From: Rehaibacterium terrae
Lineage (GTDB): Bacteria > Pseudomonadota > Gammaproteobacteria > Xanthomonadales > Xanthomonadaceae
Length of the DNA stretch: 64,000 bases
Assembly (NCBI RefSeq): GCF_014202935.1
Contig: NZ_JACHHX010000003.1
Location: 1 to 64,000 of the forward strand
Direction of reading: 5' to 3'
Shown here in pieces: positions 38,347 to 46,683 of this stretch (its first letter is position 1; each line of letters opens with the position of its first letter). The translations under genes and the position numbers were made by a program. The notes below the pieces were generated by a model. The model was not told the origin of the DNA and did not search any database. It worked only from the letters and a program-made list of their open reading frames with translations.

Positions 38347-38718
38347 TTGGACGTCGTATTCATCGAGGATCTCAGGATCGAGACCGTCATCGGCATCTAC
38401 GACTGGGAGCGCAAGATCCGCCAGACCGTCGCGTTCGATATCGAGATGGCCTTCGACAACGCGGTGCCCGCTGCCAGCGATGCGATCGCGGACACGCTCG
38501 ACTACAAGGCCGTCGCCAAGCGGCTGATCGCTTTCGTCGAGAGCAGTCACTTCGAACTGGTAGAAACGCTTGCCGAACGCTGCGCGCAGATCCTGCGCGA
38601 GGAGTTCGGTGTGCCCTGGCTGCGGTTGAAGCTGAGCAAGCCAGGTGCGGTGACCGGCTCGCGCGCGGTCGGCGTGATCATCGAGCGCGGCGTGTGGCCG
38701 GACGGCGCAGGCCGGTGA
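38347..38718 (+). CDS. folB: Dihydroneopterin aldolase FolB
   Basis: 123 residues. FolB splits 7,8-dihydroneopterin to hydroxymethyl-dihydropterin in folate synthesis. Start is TTG at 38347, chosen because a strong GAGGAGAAGGA ribosome site precedes it and the product begins MDVVFIEDLRIETVIGIYDWE, the usual N-terminus. Also seen: TLDYKAVAKRL, FELVETLAERCAQIL (Glu of the active site) and LKLSKPGAVTGSRAVGV with the catalytic Lys. It overlaps a GTG that could start folK. Confidence 0.94.
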   Translation: MDVVFIEDLRIETVIGIYDWERKIRQTVAFDIEMAFDNAVPAASDAIADTLDYKAVAKRLIAFVESSHFELVETLAERCAQILREEFGVPWLRLKLSKPGAVTGSRAVGVIIERGVWPDGAGR

Positions 38719-38720
38719 AC

Positions 38721-39236
38721 ATGCTCATGCCGACGGCGTATCTGAGTCTGGGCAGCAACGTCGATCCGCAGCGCAATCTGTGCGCGGCGGCTGCCGCATT
38801 GGAAAAGCGATTCGGCCGGGTCGAGCTGTCGCCCCTGTATCGGACACCTGCCGTCGGATTCGAAGGGGACGATTTTCTCAACGCAGCGGCCCGGATCGAG
38901 ACCGGGCTGTCGCCAGATGCACTCGACGACTGGCTTCACGCCCTGGAAGACGCGCAAGGCCGTCGTCGCGACGTGCCGCGGTTCTCCAGTCGCACGCTCG
39001 ACATCGATCTGGTGCTTTACGACGACCTGGTCTATCGCGGCAAAGGCAACCTCGAGCTCCCGCGTCCGGAGCTGCTCACCCAGCCCTTCGTGCTGCGGCC
39101 GATGGCCGACATTGCTCCCGACGTACTGCACCCCGTGGTTGGCCGCTCCCTGTCGGCGCTATGCGCCGCAAACCCGGAGGCTTGCAGGATGAATCCATTT
39201 GCGACGGGCGAATGGTGGCGTGGGTCTGGCGGCTGA
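38721..39236 (+). CDS. folK: 6-hydroxymethyl-7,8-dihydropterin pyrophosphokinase FolK
   Basis: 171 residues. HPPK transfers pyrophosphate from ATP to the pterin, the next step after FolB. Seen: AYLSLGSNVDPQRNL, LSPLYRTPAVGFEGDDFLNA, RDVPRFSSRTLDIDLVLYDD (metal-binding Asp pair in LDIDL) and LPRPELLTQPFVLRPMADIAP. GTG at 38715 (overlapping the folB stop), ATG at 38721 and ATG at 38727 are alternative starts. A pteridine reductase-like gene is nearby on the opposite strand, completing a small pterin group. Confidence 0.94.
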   Translation: MLMPTAYLSLGSNVDPQRNLCAAAAALEKRFGRVELSPLYRTPAVGFEGDDFLNAAARIETGLSPDALDDWLHALEDAQGRRRDVPRFSSRTLDIDLVLYDDLVYRGKGNLELPRPELLTQPFVLRPMADIAPDVLHPVVGRSLSALCAANPEACRMNPFATGEWWRGSGG

Positions 39237-39245
39237 GCTGCCGGC

Positions 39246-40088
39246 TCAGGCCGTTACGGCCGGCTCGACGGCGCGGTCGGGCTCCGGGTCCGATGTCGGT
39301 GGCGCCAGGAGAGCCGAACATTCGCGCATGAACGAGGCCACCATCAGGCCCAGATCCTCGACGAAGAAGAAGGTGTTGGCTGGGTCCCACAGGAACTCGT
39401 CGCCGACGAAGCTGCGGCGGAGGATCAATGTCCGATAGGAGCGCCCGGCGATGCGGTCGGCGCGCTCGACCGGGTCGATTTTGTAGCCGCCGCTGACGGT
39501 GGCGCCGTGCAGTGTCGACGGGCAGTGATCCGCAAGCTTGGTACCCGGAGGGATGGCTGCTTCCGGCGCACGCAGGCAGACGGTGGCCTGGTCGATTTTG
39601 AGGTCGATGCTGAGCCAAAGGACCACCGGCATGCCGTGGTGCGCCGCTTCCAGGCGGTAGCTCGCCGTCGATGCGTCGCGGGTCAAGCCGACTTCCAGCT
39701 GTACTGGCGGGCGCTCGGGGCGCACGCGCGCCGCACGCAAGCGTTTGCCGCGATAAGCGACCATGCCCAGCGATGGATCCTGCGGTGCAAGATCCACGTG
39801 GCTCAGCGCGCGGGGAACGATGTCGAGGAAAAGCGCCGTCTTGCGCGCTTCCACGGCCCGGATGCCCGAGCGTGCCGTGACCACCAGCAGAGCCAGCGCG
39901 AACAGAGGGACGCCGGCGCCGAGCGAATAGGCGGCCGCCTGGATCAAGGCCGAATGCTCGGTGTTCGGCGAGTGCACGAACAGGTAGGCGCAGAAAAGTC
40001 CGATCGCCACCTGCAATGCGAGCAGCAGGAACACGACGGCCTTGGTCAGGCGTGGCGTCTGTCCGAGTCGGAGTTGCTTGAGGTCCAT
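39246..40088 (-). CDS. Uncharacterised two-helix membrane protein
   Basis: 280 residues, not recognised. Seen: a short cytoplasmic N-terminus (MDLKQLRLGQTPRLTKA), two membrane helices (AVVFLLLALQVAIGLFCAYL and an AAAYSLGAGVPLFALALLVV stretch), then about 200 soluble residues with alternating hydrophobic strands. Notable stretches are SLGMVAYRGKRLRAARV, GGYKIDPVERADRIAGRSYR and FVGDEFLWDPANTFFFVEDL. No known catalytic motif. Base composition appears lower in G+C than most of the window. It follows the pteridine reductase-like gene by 16 bases, so co-transcription is likely. Confidence 0.7.
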   Translation of the reverse strand: MDLKQLRLGQTPRLTKAVVFLLLALQVAIGLFCAYLFVHSPNTEHSALIQAAAYSLGAGVPLFALALLVVTARSGIRAVEARKTALFLDIVPRALSHVDLAPQDPSLGMVAYRGKRLRAARVRPERPPVQLEVGLTRDASTASYRLEAAHHGMPVVLWLSIDLKIDQATVCLRAPEAAIPPGTKLADHCPSTLHGATVSGGYKIDPVERADRIAGRSYRTLILRRSFVGDEFLWDPANTFFFVEDLGLMVASFMRECSALLAPPTSDPEPDRAVEPAVTA

Positions 40089-40104
40089 GGATTGTGGGTT
40101 CCGG

Positions 40105-40845
40105 TCAGAGCGTAAGGCATCTGCCGCCGTCGAGGCGGAGTACTTCACCGGTCATGAAGCCGGCCTGGAAGAGTAGCCACTGGACGGCGTCGGCGATTTC
40201 GTCTGGCGAGCCGGCGCGACCGAGCGGGGTGCGGTCGATGATGTGCCGGATGTCGTCCACGCTTTTGCCTGTTTCGGGCCAGATGACGGCGCCGGGTGCA
40301 ATGCCGTTCACGCGTACTTCCGGTGCCAGCGAGAGCGCCAGTGCCTTGGTCAGGGCCGTCAGTGCCGCCTTCGAGCCTGCATAGGCCGCGAGCTCGGCCA
40401 ACGGCCGCTCGGCATAGATATCGAGAATGTTGACGATCGCCCCGCGCGCGGCGCGCAGGTGCGGGGCGGCGGCCTGGGCGAGAAACAGCGGCGCCTTGGC
40501 GTTGGAAGCGAACAGTTCGTCCCACTGCGCCTCGGTGATCGTGCCCAGTGGCGTGGCGTAGAAGGTCGAGGCGTTGTTGACCAGCCCGTCGAGCCGGCCG
40601 AAATGGGCGGCCGTGCGCTCGATGAGCCCGGGCAGCGCGGCGGTGTCGGCCAGGTCGGCCTGCAGGGCGAGGGTGCTGCCCGGACGCTCGGCTTCGAGCG
40701 CGTCCACCAGCGCCTGCATTTCCCCGGCCGAATGGCGGTAGTGCAGGGCGAGGTCGCAGCCGGCGGCGTGCAGGTGACGGGAGATGGCGGCGCCGATGCG
40801 CTTGGCAGCGCCGGTGACCAGGACGACGGGGCGGGCGGGGCTCAT
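40105..40845 (-). CDS. Pteridine reductase-like short-chain dehydrogenase
   Basis: 246 residues, SDR fold. Seen: NAD(P)-binding VTGAAKRIGAAISRHLH, with Arg in place of the usual third Gly, as in pteridine reductases; LVNNASTFYATPLG; catalytic Tyr and Lys in AAYAGSKAALTAL; and NGIAPGAVIWPE. Closest by pattern to PTR1/FolM-type enzymes, which reduce dihydrofolate or dihydrobiopterin. The neighbouring folB-folK pair supports this. Substrate not proven; a general SDR role is possible. Confidence 0.85.
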   Translation of the reverse strand: MSPARPVVLVTGAAKRIGAAISRHLHAAGCDLALHYRHSAGEMQALVDALEAERPGSTLALQADLADTAALPGLIERTAAHFGRLDGLVNNASTFYATPLGTITEAQWDELFASNAKAPLFLAQAAAPHLRAARGAIVNILDIYAERPLAELAAYAGSKAALTALTKALALSLAPEVRVNGIAPGAVIWPETGKSVDDIRHIIDRTPLGRAGSPDEIADAVQWLLFQAGFMTGEVLRLDGGRCLTL

Positions 40846-40912
40846 CGGGGGCTCCGGCGGGAAGGGTGCGCGGCAGTATCGCCGCGGCCGGTGAAGCGCG
40901 CGTCGGCGCCGC

Positions 40913-41218
40913 TCACTGCAGCTGCACCCACATCCGCAGCAGCACCGTCATCGCCAGCGGCACGCCCATCAGGGCGATGAAGCGGCGGTGCCGCAGCGGC
41001 CAGGCGAACCAGGGGCGGCGGTCGATCTCGTCGAGCAGGCCGAGGAACGCCTCGACCTGTTCGTGACGGCGCCATGGCAGCAGCTGCGGGCGGGCGGCCG
41101 ATTCGCCGTTCACCTCGCGCAGCACCGGCAGCACATAGCGGTAGTACAGGTGGTTGTCGAACAGCATCCAGGCGATCGCCAGCAGGGCGACGACGATGAA
41201 GTGGGCCTCTATGCTCAT
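40913..41218 (-). CDS. Small uncharacterised membrane protein
   Basis: 101 residues: helix one HFIVVALLAIAWMLFDNHLY, a polar middle (ESAARPQLLPWRRHEQVEAF, GLLDEIDRRPW) and helix two FIALMGVPLAMTVLLRMWV. No family recognised. It lies 7 bases after the AMP nucleosidase stop and 67 before the pteridine reductase-like gene, all on the minus strand, so it is likely in their operon. Confidence 0.7.
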   Translation of the reverse strand: MSIEAHFIVVALLAIAWMLFDNHLYYRYVLPVLREVNGESAARPQLLPWRRHEQVEAFLGLLDEIDRRPWFAWPLRHRRFIALMGVPLAMTVLLRMWVQLQ

Positions 41219-41225
41219 CGCCGGC

Positions 41226-42002
41226 TCACTCGTCGAAGCGCAGGTGCTTGACCGACTTGCCGTGGCGCCGGATCAGTTTCAGCGCCTCGATGCCGATCTG
41301 GATGTGCGCCTCGACGAAGTTCTGTGTCACCACCCGGTCGCTGGCCTCGGTCTTCACGCCCTCGGGGATCATCGGCTGGTCCGACACCAGCAGCAGCGCG
41401 CCGGACGGAATGCCGTTGGCGAAGCCGGCGGAGAAGACCGTGGCCGTCTCCATGTCGATCGCCATGCAGCGCAGTTTGCGCAGGTAGGCCTTGAACTCCC
41501 CGTCATGCTCCCAGACCCGGCGGTTGGTGGTGTAGACGGTGCCGGTCCAGTAGTCGTGGCCGAGGTCGCGGATCATGGTCGACACCGCGCGCTGCAAGGC
41601 GAAAGCCGGCAGCGCCGGGACCTCGGGCGGCAGGTAGTCGTTGGATGTGCCCTCGCCGCGGATGGCGGCGATCGGCAGGATCAGGTCGCCGAGCTGGTTC
41701 TTCTTCTTCAGTCCGCCGCACTTGCCGAGGAACAGCACTGCCTTGGGGCCGTACGCGCTGAGCAGGTCCATTACCGTGGCGGCGTTGGCGCTGCCCATGC
41801 CGAAGTTGATCATGGTGATGCCGTCGGCGGTGGCGCTGGGCATCGGCCGGTCGCGGCCCACCACCTGCGCGCCGGTCAGGCGCGCGAAGGTGTCCAGGTA
41901 GCCGCCGAAGTTGGTCAGCAGCACGTGCTGGCCGAAGCTTTCGACCGGCATGCCGGTGTAGCGCGGCAGCCAGTTGGTGACGATCTCGTGCTTGTCCTTC
42001 AT
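41226..42002 (-). CDS. amn: AMP nucleosidase (short form)
   Basis: 258 residues. It hydrolyses AMP to adenine and ribose 5-phosphate. Seen: NFGGYLDTFARLTGAQVVG, MINFGMGSANAATVMDLL, FLGKCGGLKKKNQLGDLILP (phosphate/ribose site of the nucleoside phosphorylase fold), AIDMETATVFSAGFANGIP (the MET catalytic Glu motif) and LLLVSDQPMIPEGVK. It lacks the N-terminal regulatory domain of E. coli Amn (about 480 residues), like the Bacteroides/Xanthomonas type. Start is the ATG at 42002, with AAAGGAGACC upstream. Confidence 0.9.
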   Translation of the reverse strand: MKDKHEIVTNWLPRYTGMPVESFGQHVLLTNFGGYLDTFARLTGAQVVGRDRPMPSATADGITMINFGMGSANAATVMDLLSAYGPKAVLFLGKCGGLKKKNQLGDLILPIAAIRGEGTSNDYLPPEVPALPAFALQRAVSTMIRDLGHDYWTGTVYTTNRRVWEHDGEFKAYLRKLRCMAIDMETATVFSAGFANGIPSGALLLVSDQPMIPEGVKTEASDRVVTQNFVEAHIQIGIEALKLIRRHGKSVKHLRFDE

Positions 42003-42135
42003 CCGTTGTGGTCTCCTTTTCCCTGCCATTCTAGACGCCGGGCGAGGCAGGCATGACTTTCGGCCCACTGGCGGCACATGGCGAAGCCGGCTAGGGTCGG
42101 GGGCCACCTGCTCCACAACACGATGAGGAGTCTCC

Positions 42136-43521
42136 ATGCGCAAGCTTGCCCTGACCGGGCTGGCCGCCGCCCTGCTGGCCATGGGCGGGCCGGCGTCGGC
42201 CGCCGACCCGGCGCCCGGTCCCTATGCGAGCACCTACCGCGCCGTGCCCGCGGCGCCGGTACTGATCCGCAACGCCACCGTGCTGACCGGCACCGGCGAG
42301 CGCCTGGACGGCGCCGATGTGCTGATGGCCGACGGAAAGATCGCCGGGGTCGGCCACGGCCTGCAGGCGCCGGCCGGCGCCCAGGTGGTCGACGGCAGCG
42401 GCAAGTGGGTGACGCCCGGCATCATCGACGTGCACTCGCACCTGGGCGTGTACCCGAGCCCCGGCGTGAGCGCGCACAGCGATGGCAACGAGATGACCCA
42501 GCCGGTCACGCCCCATGTCTGGGCCGAGCACGGCGTGTGGACGCAGGATCCGGGTTTCGCCACCGCCTTGGCCGGCGGCGTCACCACGCTGATGGTGCTG
42601 CCCGGGTCCGGCAACCTGATCGGCGGGCGCGGCGTGACGCTCAAGAACGTCTATGCCGACAGCGTGCAGGCGATGAAATTCCCCGGTGCGCCGCACGGCC
42701 TGAAGATGGCCTGCGGCGAGAACCCCAAGCGCTTTTATGGCGGCAAGGGCCAGTCGCCGATGACCCGCATGGGCAACATGGCCGGCTATCGCGCCGCCTT
42801 CATCGACGCCCGCGAGTACCTGCAGCAGCAGCGCGCCGCGCAGGGCGACGGCAAGGGCAGGGGCAAGTCGGCCGGCAACGGCAAGCCGCCCAAGCAGGAT
42901 CTGCGGCTGGAGACGCTGGCCGGCGCGATCAGCGGCGAGATCATGGTGCATATCCATTGCTACCGCGCCGACGAGATGGCGCTGATGCTCGATCTGGCCA
43001 GGGAGTTCGGGTTCAGGATCGCCGCCTTCCACCATGGTGTGGAGGCCTACAAACTGGCCGACCGGCTGGCCGAGGAGGGCGTCTGCGGCGCGCTGTGGGC
43101 CGACTGGTGGGGCTTCAAGATGGAGGCCTACGACGGCATCCAGGAGAACATCGCCCTGGTCGACCGTCCCGAGGGCGGCTGCGCCATCGTCCACTCCGAC
43201 TCGGCCGAGGGCATCCAGCGGCTCAACCAGGAGGCCGCCAAGGTGATCGCCAAGGCGCGCCAGGCCGGCATCGACATCCCGCCCGAGCGCGCGATCCGCT
43301 GGCTGACCAGCAACGCCGCCCGCTCGCTGGGCATCGCCGAGGTCACCGGCACGCTGGAGGCCGGCAAGATGGCCGACGTGGTGCTGTGGAACGGCAACCC
43401 CTTCAGCGTCTACGCCAAGGCCGAGCAGGTCTGGATCGACGGCGCCCGGCTCTACGACCGCAACGATCCGGCCCTGCAGCCGGTGTCCGACTTCATGCTC
43501 GGCCAGGAGGTGGCGGAATGA
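42136..43521 (+). CDS. Secreted metal-dependent amidohydrolase
   Basis: 461 residues. Signal peptide LTGLAAALLAMGGPASAA. Seen: the metal-binding DVHSHLG (residues ~98-104), HIHCYRADEM, FHHGVEAYKLAD, IVHSDSAEG with the catalytic Asp, and the C-terminal NAARSLGIAEVTGTLEAGKM and ADVVLWNGNPFSVY. This is the imidazolonepropionase/dihydroorotase-like part of the superfamily; the substrate is unknown but acts in the periplasm. Immediately coupled (ATGA) to a second amidohydrolase gene. Two such enzymes in tandem suggest a heterodimer or sequential action. Confidence 0.9.
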   Translation: MRKLALTGLAAALLAMGGPASAADPAPGPYASTYRAVPAAPVLIRNATVLTGTGERLDGADVLMADGKIAGVGHGLQAPAGAQVVDGSGKWVTPGIIDVHSHLGVYPSPGVSAHSDGNEMTQPVTPHVWAEHGVWTQDPGFATALAGGVTTLMVLPGSGNLIGGRGVTLKNVYADSVQAMKFPGAPHGLKMACGENPKRFYGGKGQSPMTRMGNMAGYRAAFIDAREYLQQQRAAQGDGKGRGKSAGNGKPPKQDLRLETLAGAISGEIMVHIHCYRADEMALMLDLAREFGFRIAAFHHGVEAYKLADRLAEEGVCGALWADWWGFKMEAYDGIQENIALVDRPEGGCAIVHSDSAEGIQRLNQEAAKVIAKARQAGIDIPPERAIRWLTSNAARSLGIAEVTGTLEAGKMADVVLWNGNPFSVYAKAEQVWIDGARLYDRNDPALQPVSDFMLGQEVAE

Positions 43522-44807
43522 AGCGCATCGCCCTTTCCCTCGCACTGGCCGCCGCCAGCCTGGGCGCGTCCGCGCAGGACCTGCTGATCCGCGGCGCCAC
43601 CGTTCACACCGCCGGCCCGCAGGGCACGCTGCGCGATGCCGACGTGCTGGTGCAGGGCGGCGTGATCCGCGCCGTCGGGCCCGGCCTGTCCGCGCCGGCC
43701 GGCGTGGCGGTCGTCGATGCCCGCGGCCGCCCGCTCACGCCCGGGCTGTTCGCCGGCCTGACCGGCATCGGTCTGGAGGAAGTCTCCGCCGAGCAGCCCA
43801 CCAACGACACCACCGTGGTGCTCGGCGCGCCGGCGCCGGGCATCGTCGCCCAGACCCGCCCGGAGTTCGACGTCACCCTGGCCTACAACCCGCGCAGCAC
43901 CCTGGTACCGGTGACCCGCATCGAGGGCCTGACCTACACCGTGCTGGCGGCCGGCACCGCGCCGGGCGGTTCGATCATCGCCGGCCAGGGCGGCGCGGTG
44001 CGGCTGGATGGCGGCTACGAGGTGCCCTATGCGGGCCGGCGCGCGCTGTTCGTCAACCTGGGCGGCGCCCTCGCCGCGCTGACCGGCAATTCGCGCGCCG
44101 GCCAGTACCTGCTGCTGCAGCAGGCCATCGACGAGGCGCGCGGCCGCGGCCTGCCGGCCGGCAGCCAGGGCGCGTTGCTGACGCCCGCCGGCCGCAGCAC
44201 GCTCGCCGGCTACCTCGACCGGCGCGGCAAGGTGGTGATCACCGTCGACCGCGAGGCCGACATCCGCCAGGTGCTGAAACTCGCCGAGCGCGAGAAGCTC
44301 GACCTGGTACTGACCGGAGCCGCCGAGGGCTGGCGGGTCGCACGCGAGCTGGCGGCGGCGAAGGTGCCGGTGTTCGTCGACGGCCTGGCCAACCTGCCAA
44401 CGAGTTTCGACAGCCTGGCCGCCACCCTCGAGAACGCTGCCCGCCTCCATGCCGCCGGCGTGCCGGTGAGCTTCACCCAGGGGGGCGATGCCAGCCACAA
44501 CGCCCGCAAGGTGCGCCAGCTGGCCGGCAACGCGGTGGCGCATGGCCTGCCGTGGGAAGCGGGCCTGGCCGGCCTGACCCGCGTGCCGGCCGAGGCCTTC
44601 GGGCTGGCCGACCGGCTCGGCAGCATCGAGGTCGGCAAGCGCGCCGACCTGGTGCTGTGGAGTGGCGACCCGCTCGACGTCGCCCATGCCGCCGAGCAGG
44701 TCTGGATCGACGGCCGGGCGATCCCGATGCGTTCGCGCCAGACCGAGCTGCGCGACCGCTACCTGCGCGCCCCCGGCCCGCTGCCGCGCGCCTACCCGGC
44801 CCGCTGA
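43518..44807 (+). CDS. Amidohydrolase-like secreted protein lacking the HxH motif
   Basis: 429 residues with a signal peptide (IALSLALAAASLGASAQ). The composite domain strands are kept (DLLIRGATVHTAGP, DADVLVQGGVIRAVGPG; C-terminal GSIEVGKRADLVLWSGDPLD). At the place of the metal-binding His-x-His, however, it reads LTPGLFAGLTGIGLEEVSA, with no His. No His replaces the later metal ligands convincingly, apart from ASHNARK. It is probably a non-catalytic or altered partner of the upstream enzyme, with which it is translationally coupled. Confidence 0.85.
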   Translation: MKRIALSLALAAASLGASAQDLLIRGATVHTAGPQGTLRDADVLVQGGVIRAVGPGLSAPAGVAVVDARGRPLTPGLFAGLTGIGLEEVSAEQPTNDTTVVLGAPAPGIVAQTRPEFDVTLAYNPRSTLVPVTRIEGLTYTVLAAGTAPGGSIIAGQGGAVRLDGGYEVPYAGRRALFVNLGGALAALTGNSRAGQYLLLQQAIDEARGRGLPAGSQGALLTPAGRSTLAGYLDRRGKVVITVDREADIRQVLKLAEREKLDLVLTGAAEGWRVARELAAAKVPVFVDGLANLPTSFDSLAATLENAARLHAAGVPVSFTQGGDASHNARKVRQLAGNAVAHGLPWEAGLAGLTRVPAEAFGLADRLGSIEVGKRADLVLWSGDPLDVAHAAEQVWIDGRAIPMRSRQTELRDRYLRAPGPLPRAYPAR

Positions 44808-44812
44808 GCCCC

Positions 44813-44841
44813 GCCCGGGGCGGCCAGCGGCCGCCCCGGGC
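44813..44841 (+). terminator. Hairpin after the amidohydrolase pair
   Basis: GCCCGGGGCGGCC (44813-44825) pairs perfectly with GGCCGCCCCGGGC (44829-44841) around AGC, 13 base pairs, five bases after the stop. A T-run is poor (GCTTCTCC). Region 44842-45041 holds no gene but a second hairpin, GACGAGGCC (44996-45004) with GGCCTCGTC (45011-45019), just before the EF-hand gene. Confidence 0.7.
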
Positions 44842-45041
44842 GCTTCTCCGCATCGCGCCATTCTGCGCAGCCAATGGCTGCCGCCTTCCCGGGTTGTCCC
44901 GTGGGCAGGCCGGGCCTTGCCGCTACGCCGGCTGGACCGTTGCTGAAGCCGCTGCCCGGGTGGCGACGGAAAGCGCCGGACCCCGCGTTGAAAGTGACGA
45001 GGCCCGCCACGGCCTCGTCCTTCCCCAACGAGGATCCGCCC

Positions 45042-45461
45042 ATGACCATCCGCCATTCCCGCCTGCTGCTCGCCTGCGCCGTCGGCGCCCTGTTCGCCGC
45101 CGGTGCGGTCCACGCGCAGGGTGAACGCAGCGCCAAGCCGCATCCCGGACTGCCGATCGGCGTGGCCGAGCTGGAAGAGCGCCTGGCCGCGCGCAGCGCC
45201 GAGATCGACGCCGACGGCGACGGCTACATCAGCTTCGAGGAACTGCGCGCCTGGCGCGAGGCGCAGCGCGAACAGCGCATGCGCGAACGTTTCGCCAGGC
45301 TCGACACCGATGGCGACGGCCGCGTGTCGGTGGCCGAGTTCGAAGCCCGTCATCGCGAGCGCGTCGCACGCATGGATGCCGACGGCGACGGCATCGTCAC
45401 CAGGGAGGAGTTCCGCGCGTACCGCGGCAAGCATGGCCGCATGCACCGGCGCGACCGCTGA
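45042..45461 (+). CDS. Secreted EF-hand protein
   Basis: 139 residues. Signal peptide LLLACAVGALFAAGAVHAQ. Three EF-hand calcium loops are visible: DADGDGYISFEE (residues ~58-69), DTDGDGRVSVAEFE and DADGDGIVTREEFR, all with Asp/Gly/Glu ligands in register. So it is probably a calcium-binding periplasmic protein. The C-terminus is basic (KHGRMHRRDR). It precedes the ECF sigma-factor gene by 195 bases; the intervening hairpin element begins at its stop codon. Confidence 0.88.
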   Translation: MTIRHSRLLLACAVGALFAAGAVHAQGERSAKPHPGLPIGVAELEERLAARSAEIDADGDGYISFEELRAWREAQREQRMRERFARLDTDGDGRVSVAEFEARHRERVARMDADGDGIVTREEFRAYRGKHGRMHRRDR

Positions 45462-45608
45462 GAGCTTGTGAATTTTTTTCAAGCTCTCAGCCCCCGGCCA
45501 TGGATGGCCGGGCGCGGATCGAGCACGTAAGTGCTTGAGCCGCGGGAGTGAGTTCGGGCATGTACCGGACTCACGACTGAAAAAATGCACAGGACGTGCA
45601 TTTTTTCA
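45458..45608. repeat. Intergenic multi-hairpin element (five inverted repeats)
   Basis: Five consecutive inverted repeats: (1) CTGAGAGCTTG 45458-45468 with CAAGCTCTCAG 45480-45490; (2) CCCGGCCAT 45493-45501 with ATGGCCGGG 45504-45512; (3) GAGCAC 45521-45526 with GTGCTT 45531-45536; (4) GTGAGTTCGG 45548-45557 with CCGGACTCAC 45565-45574, one wobble; (5) TGAAAAAATGCAC 45578-45590 with GTGCATTTTTTCA 45596-45608. The fifth is a bidirectional terminator type. The whole resembles a REP/MITE-like mosaic; I could not identify its family. Confidence 0.8.
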
Positions 45609-45655
45609 CAGGCGCTGAGCGATGATGCGAGGGGCGCCAATCCCGGCGCCAGTCG

Positions 45656-46249
45656 ATGAACCTCCCCCGGATGCGGCCGTCGGATGCCGACAGTGACGAC
45701 GACCAGGCGCTGGTGCGCCGGATCGGAGCGGGCGACCGCGCCGCCTGCGCGGCGCTGGTCGACCGCTACCTGTCGCGCATCCACGCCTTCGCCGCGCGCG
45801 TGCTCGGCGATCCCGCCGATGCCGAAGAGGTCGCGCAGGACGTGTTCCTGCGCGTCTGGGAGCATGCCGCGCGCTGGCGGCCGCAAGGCGCGCGCTTCTC
45901 GACCTGGCTGTACCAGGTCGCGCTCAACGCCTGCCGCGACCGCCTGCGCCGCCGTCGCGAGCTGCTGCCACTGGACGAAGGCGCGGCGGCCTCGCCCGAG
46001 CAGTCGCCGGAGTGGCGCATGCAGGAGGCCAGCGTGTCGGCACGGGTGCGCGATGCCATGAGCGAACTGCCCGAACGCCAGCGCGAGGCGCTGGTTCTGT
46101 GCCACTTCCACGAGCTGCCGCAGGCCGAGGCCGCGGTCGTGCTCGGCGTGTCGGTCGATGCGCTGGAGTCGCTGTTGGCGCGCGGCCGACGCGGGCTGCG
46201 CCAACGGCTGCTGGACGAGCGCCCGCATCTCACCGGAGACCTGCCATGA
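45656..46249 (+). CDS. ECF-type RNA polymerase sigma factor
   Basis: 197 residues. Region 2: LVRRIGAGDRAACAALVDRY and DAEEVAQDVFLRVWEHAARW, recognising the -10. A linker and then region 4: LPERQREALVLCHFHELPQA and VSVDALESLLARGRRGLRQ, recognising the -35. There is no C-terminal extension. ECF sigma factors are held by an anti-sigma factor until a signal arrives; the next two genes, each ATGA-coupled, are the likely anti-sigma and its sensor partner. Subgroup not determined. Confidence 0.94.
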   Translation: MNLPRMRPSDADSDDDQALVRRIGAGDRAACAALVDRYLSRIHAFAARVLGDPADAEEVAQDVFLRVWEHAARWRPQGARFSTWLYQVALNACRDRLRRRRELLPLDEGAAASPEQSPEWRMQEASVSARVRDAMSELPERQREALVLCHFHELPQAEAAVVLGVSVDALESLLARGRRGLRQRLLDERPHLTGDLP

Positions 46250-46683
46250 CCACGCCCCTGTCGCCGCAACGCTTCGCCGACCTGCTCGCGGCCCACGGCG
46301 CCGACCCGCGCCGCTGGCCGCAGGCCGAGCGCGCCGCAGCGCTCGCCTTGCTGGCGGCCTCGCCCGAGGCGCGTCGCCAGCAGCATGAGGCCGCGCGACT
46401 CGACGCCCTGCTCGATGCCTGGCAACCGCCCGCCCCCTCGCCCGACCTGCGTTTGCGCCTCCTGCACGCCATGCCGCTGCCGCAGCGTGCCGAATCGCTG
46501 CTGCATCGGCTGTGGCGCGAGCTCGGCGGTTGGCGGCTGGCCGCGCCGGCACTGGCCGGCGCGCTGGCGTTGGGCATCGCCATCGGCGTGTTGCTGCCGG
46601 CGATGGAGGCCGGCGACGACTTGCTGGCCGAATGGCTGTCGCTGGCCCAGCTCGACGACCCCTACGAGGAATACACGCCATGA
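46246..46683 (+). CDS. Putative membrane anti-sigma factor
   Basis: 145 residues: a cytoplasmic N-terminus with SPQRFADLLAAHGADPRRWP and helical stretches (ERAAALALLAASPEARRQQH), one membrane helix (LAAPALAGALALGIAIGVLL, ~residues 97-118), and a short periplasmic tail ending DDPYEEYTP. It lacks the H-x3-C-x2-C zinc anti-sigma motif. Anti-sigma function is inferred from topology and position after the sigma gene, with four-base overlaps on both sides. Confidence 0.75.
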   Translation: MTTPLSPQRFADLLAAHGADPRRWPQAERAAALALLAASPEARRQQHEAARLDALLDAWQPPAPSPDLRLRLLHAMPLPQRAESLLHRLWRELGGWRLAAPALAGALALGIAIGVLLPAMEAGDDLLAEWLSLAQLDDPYEEYTP

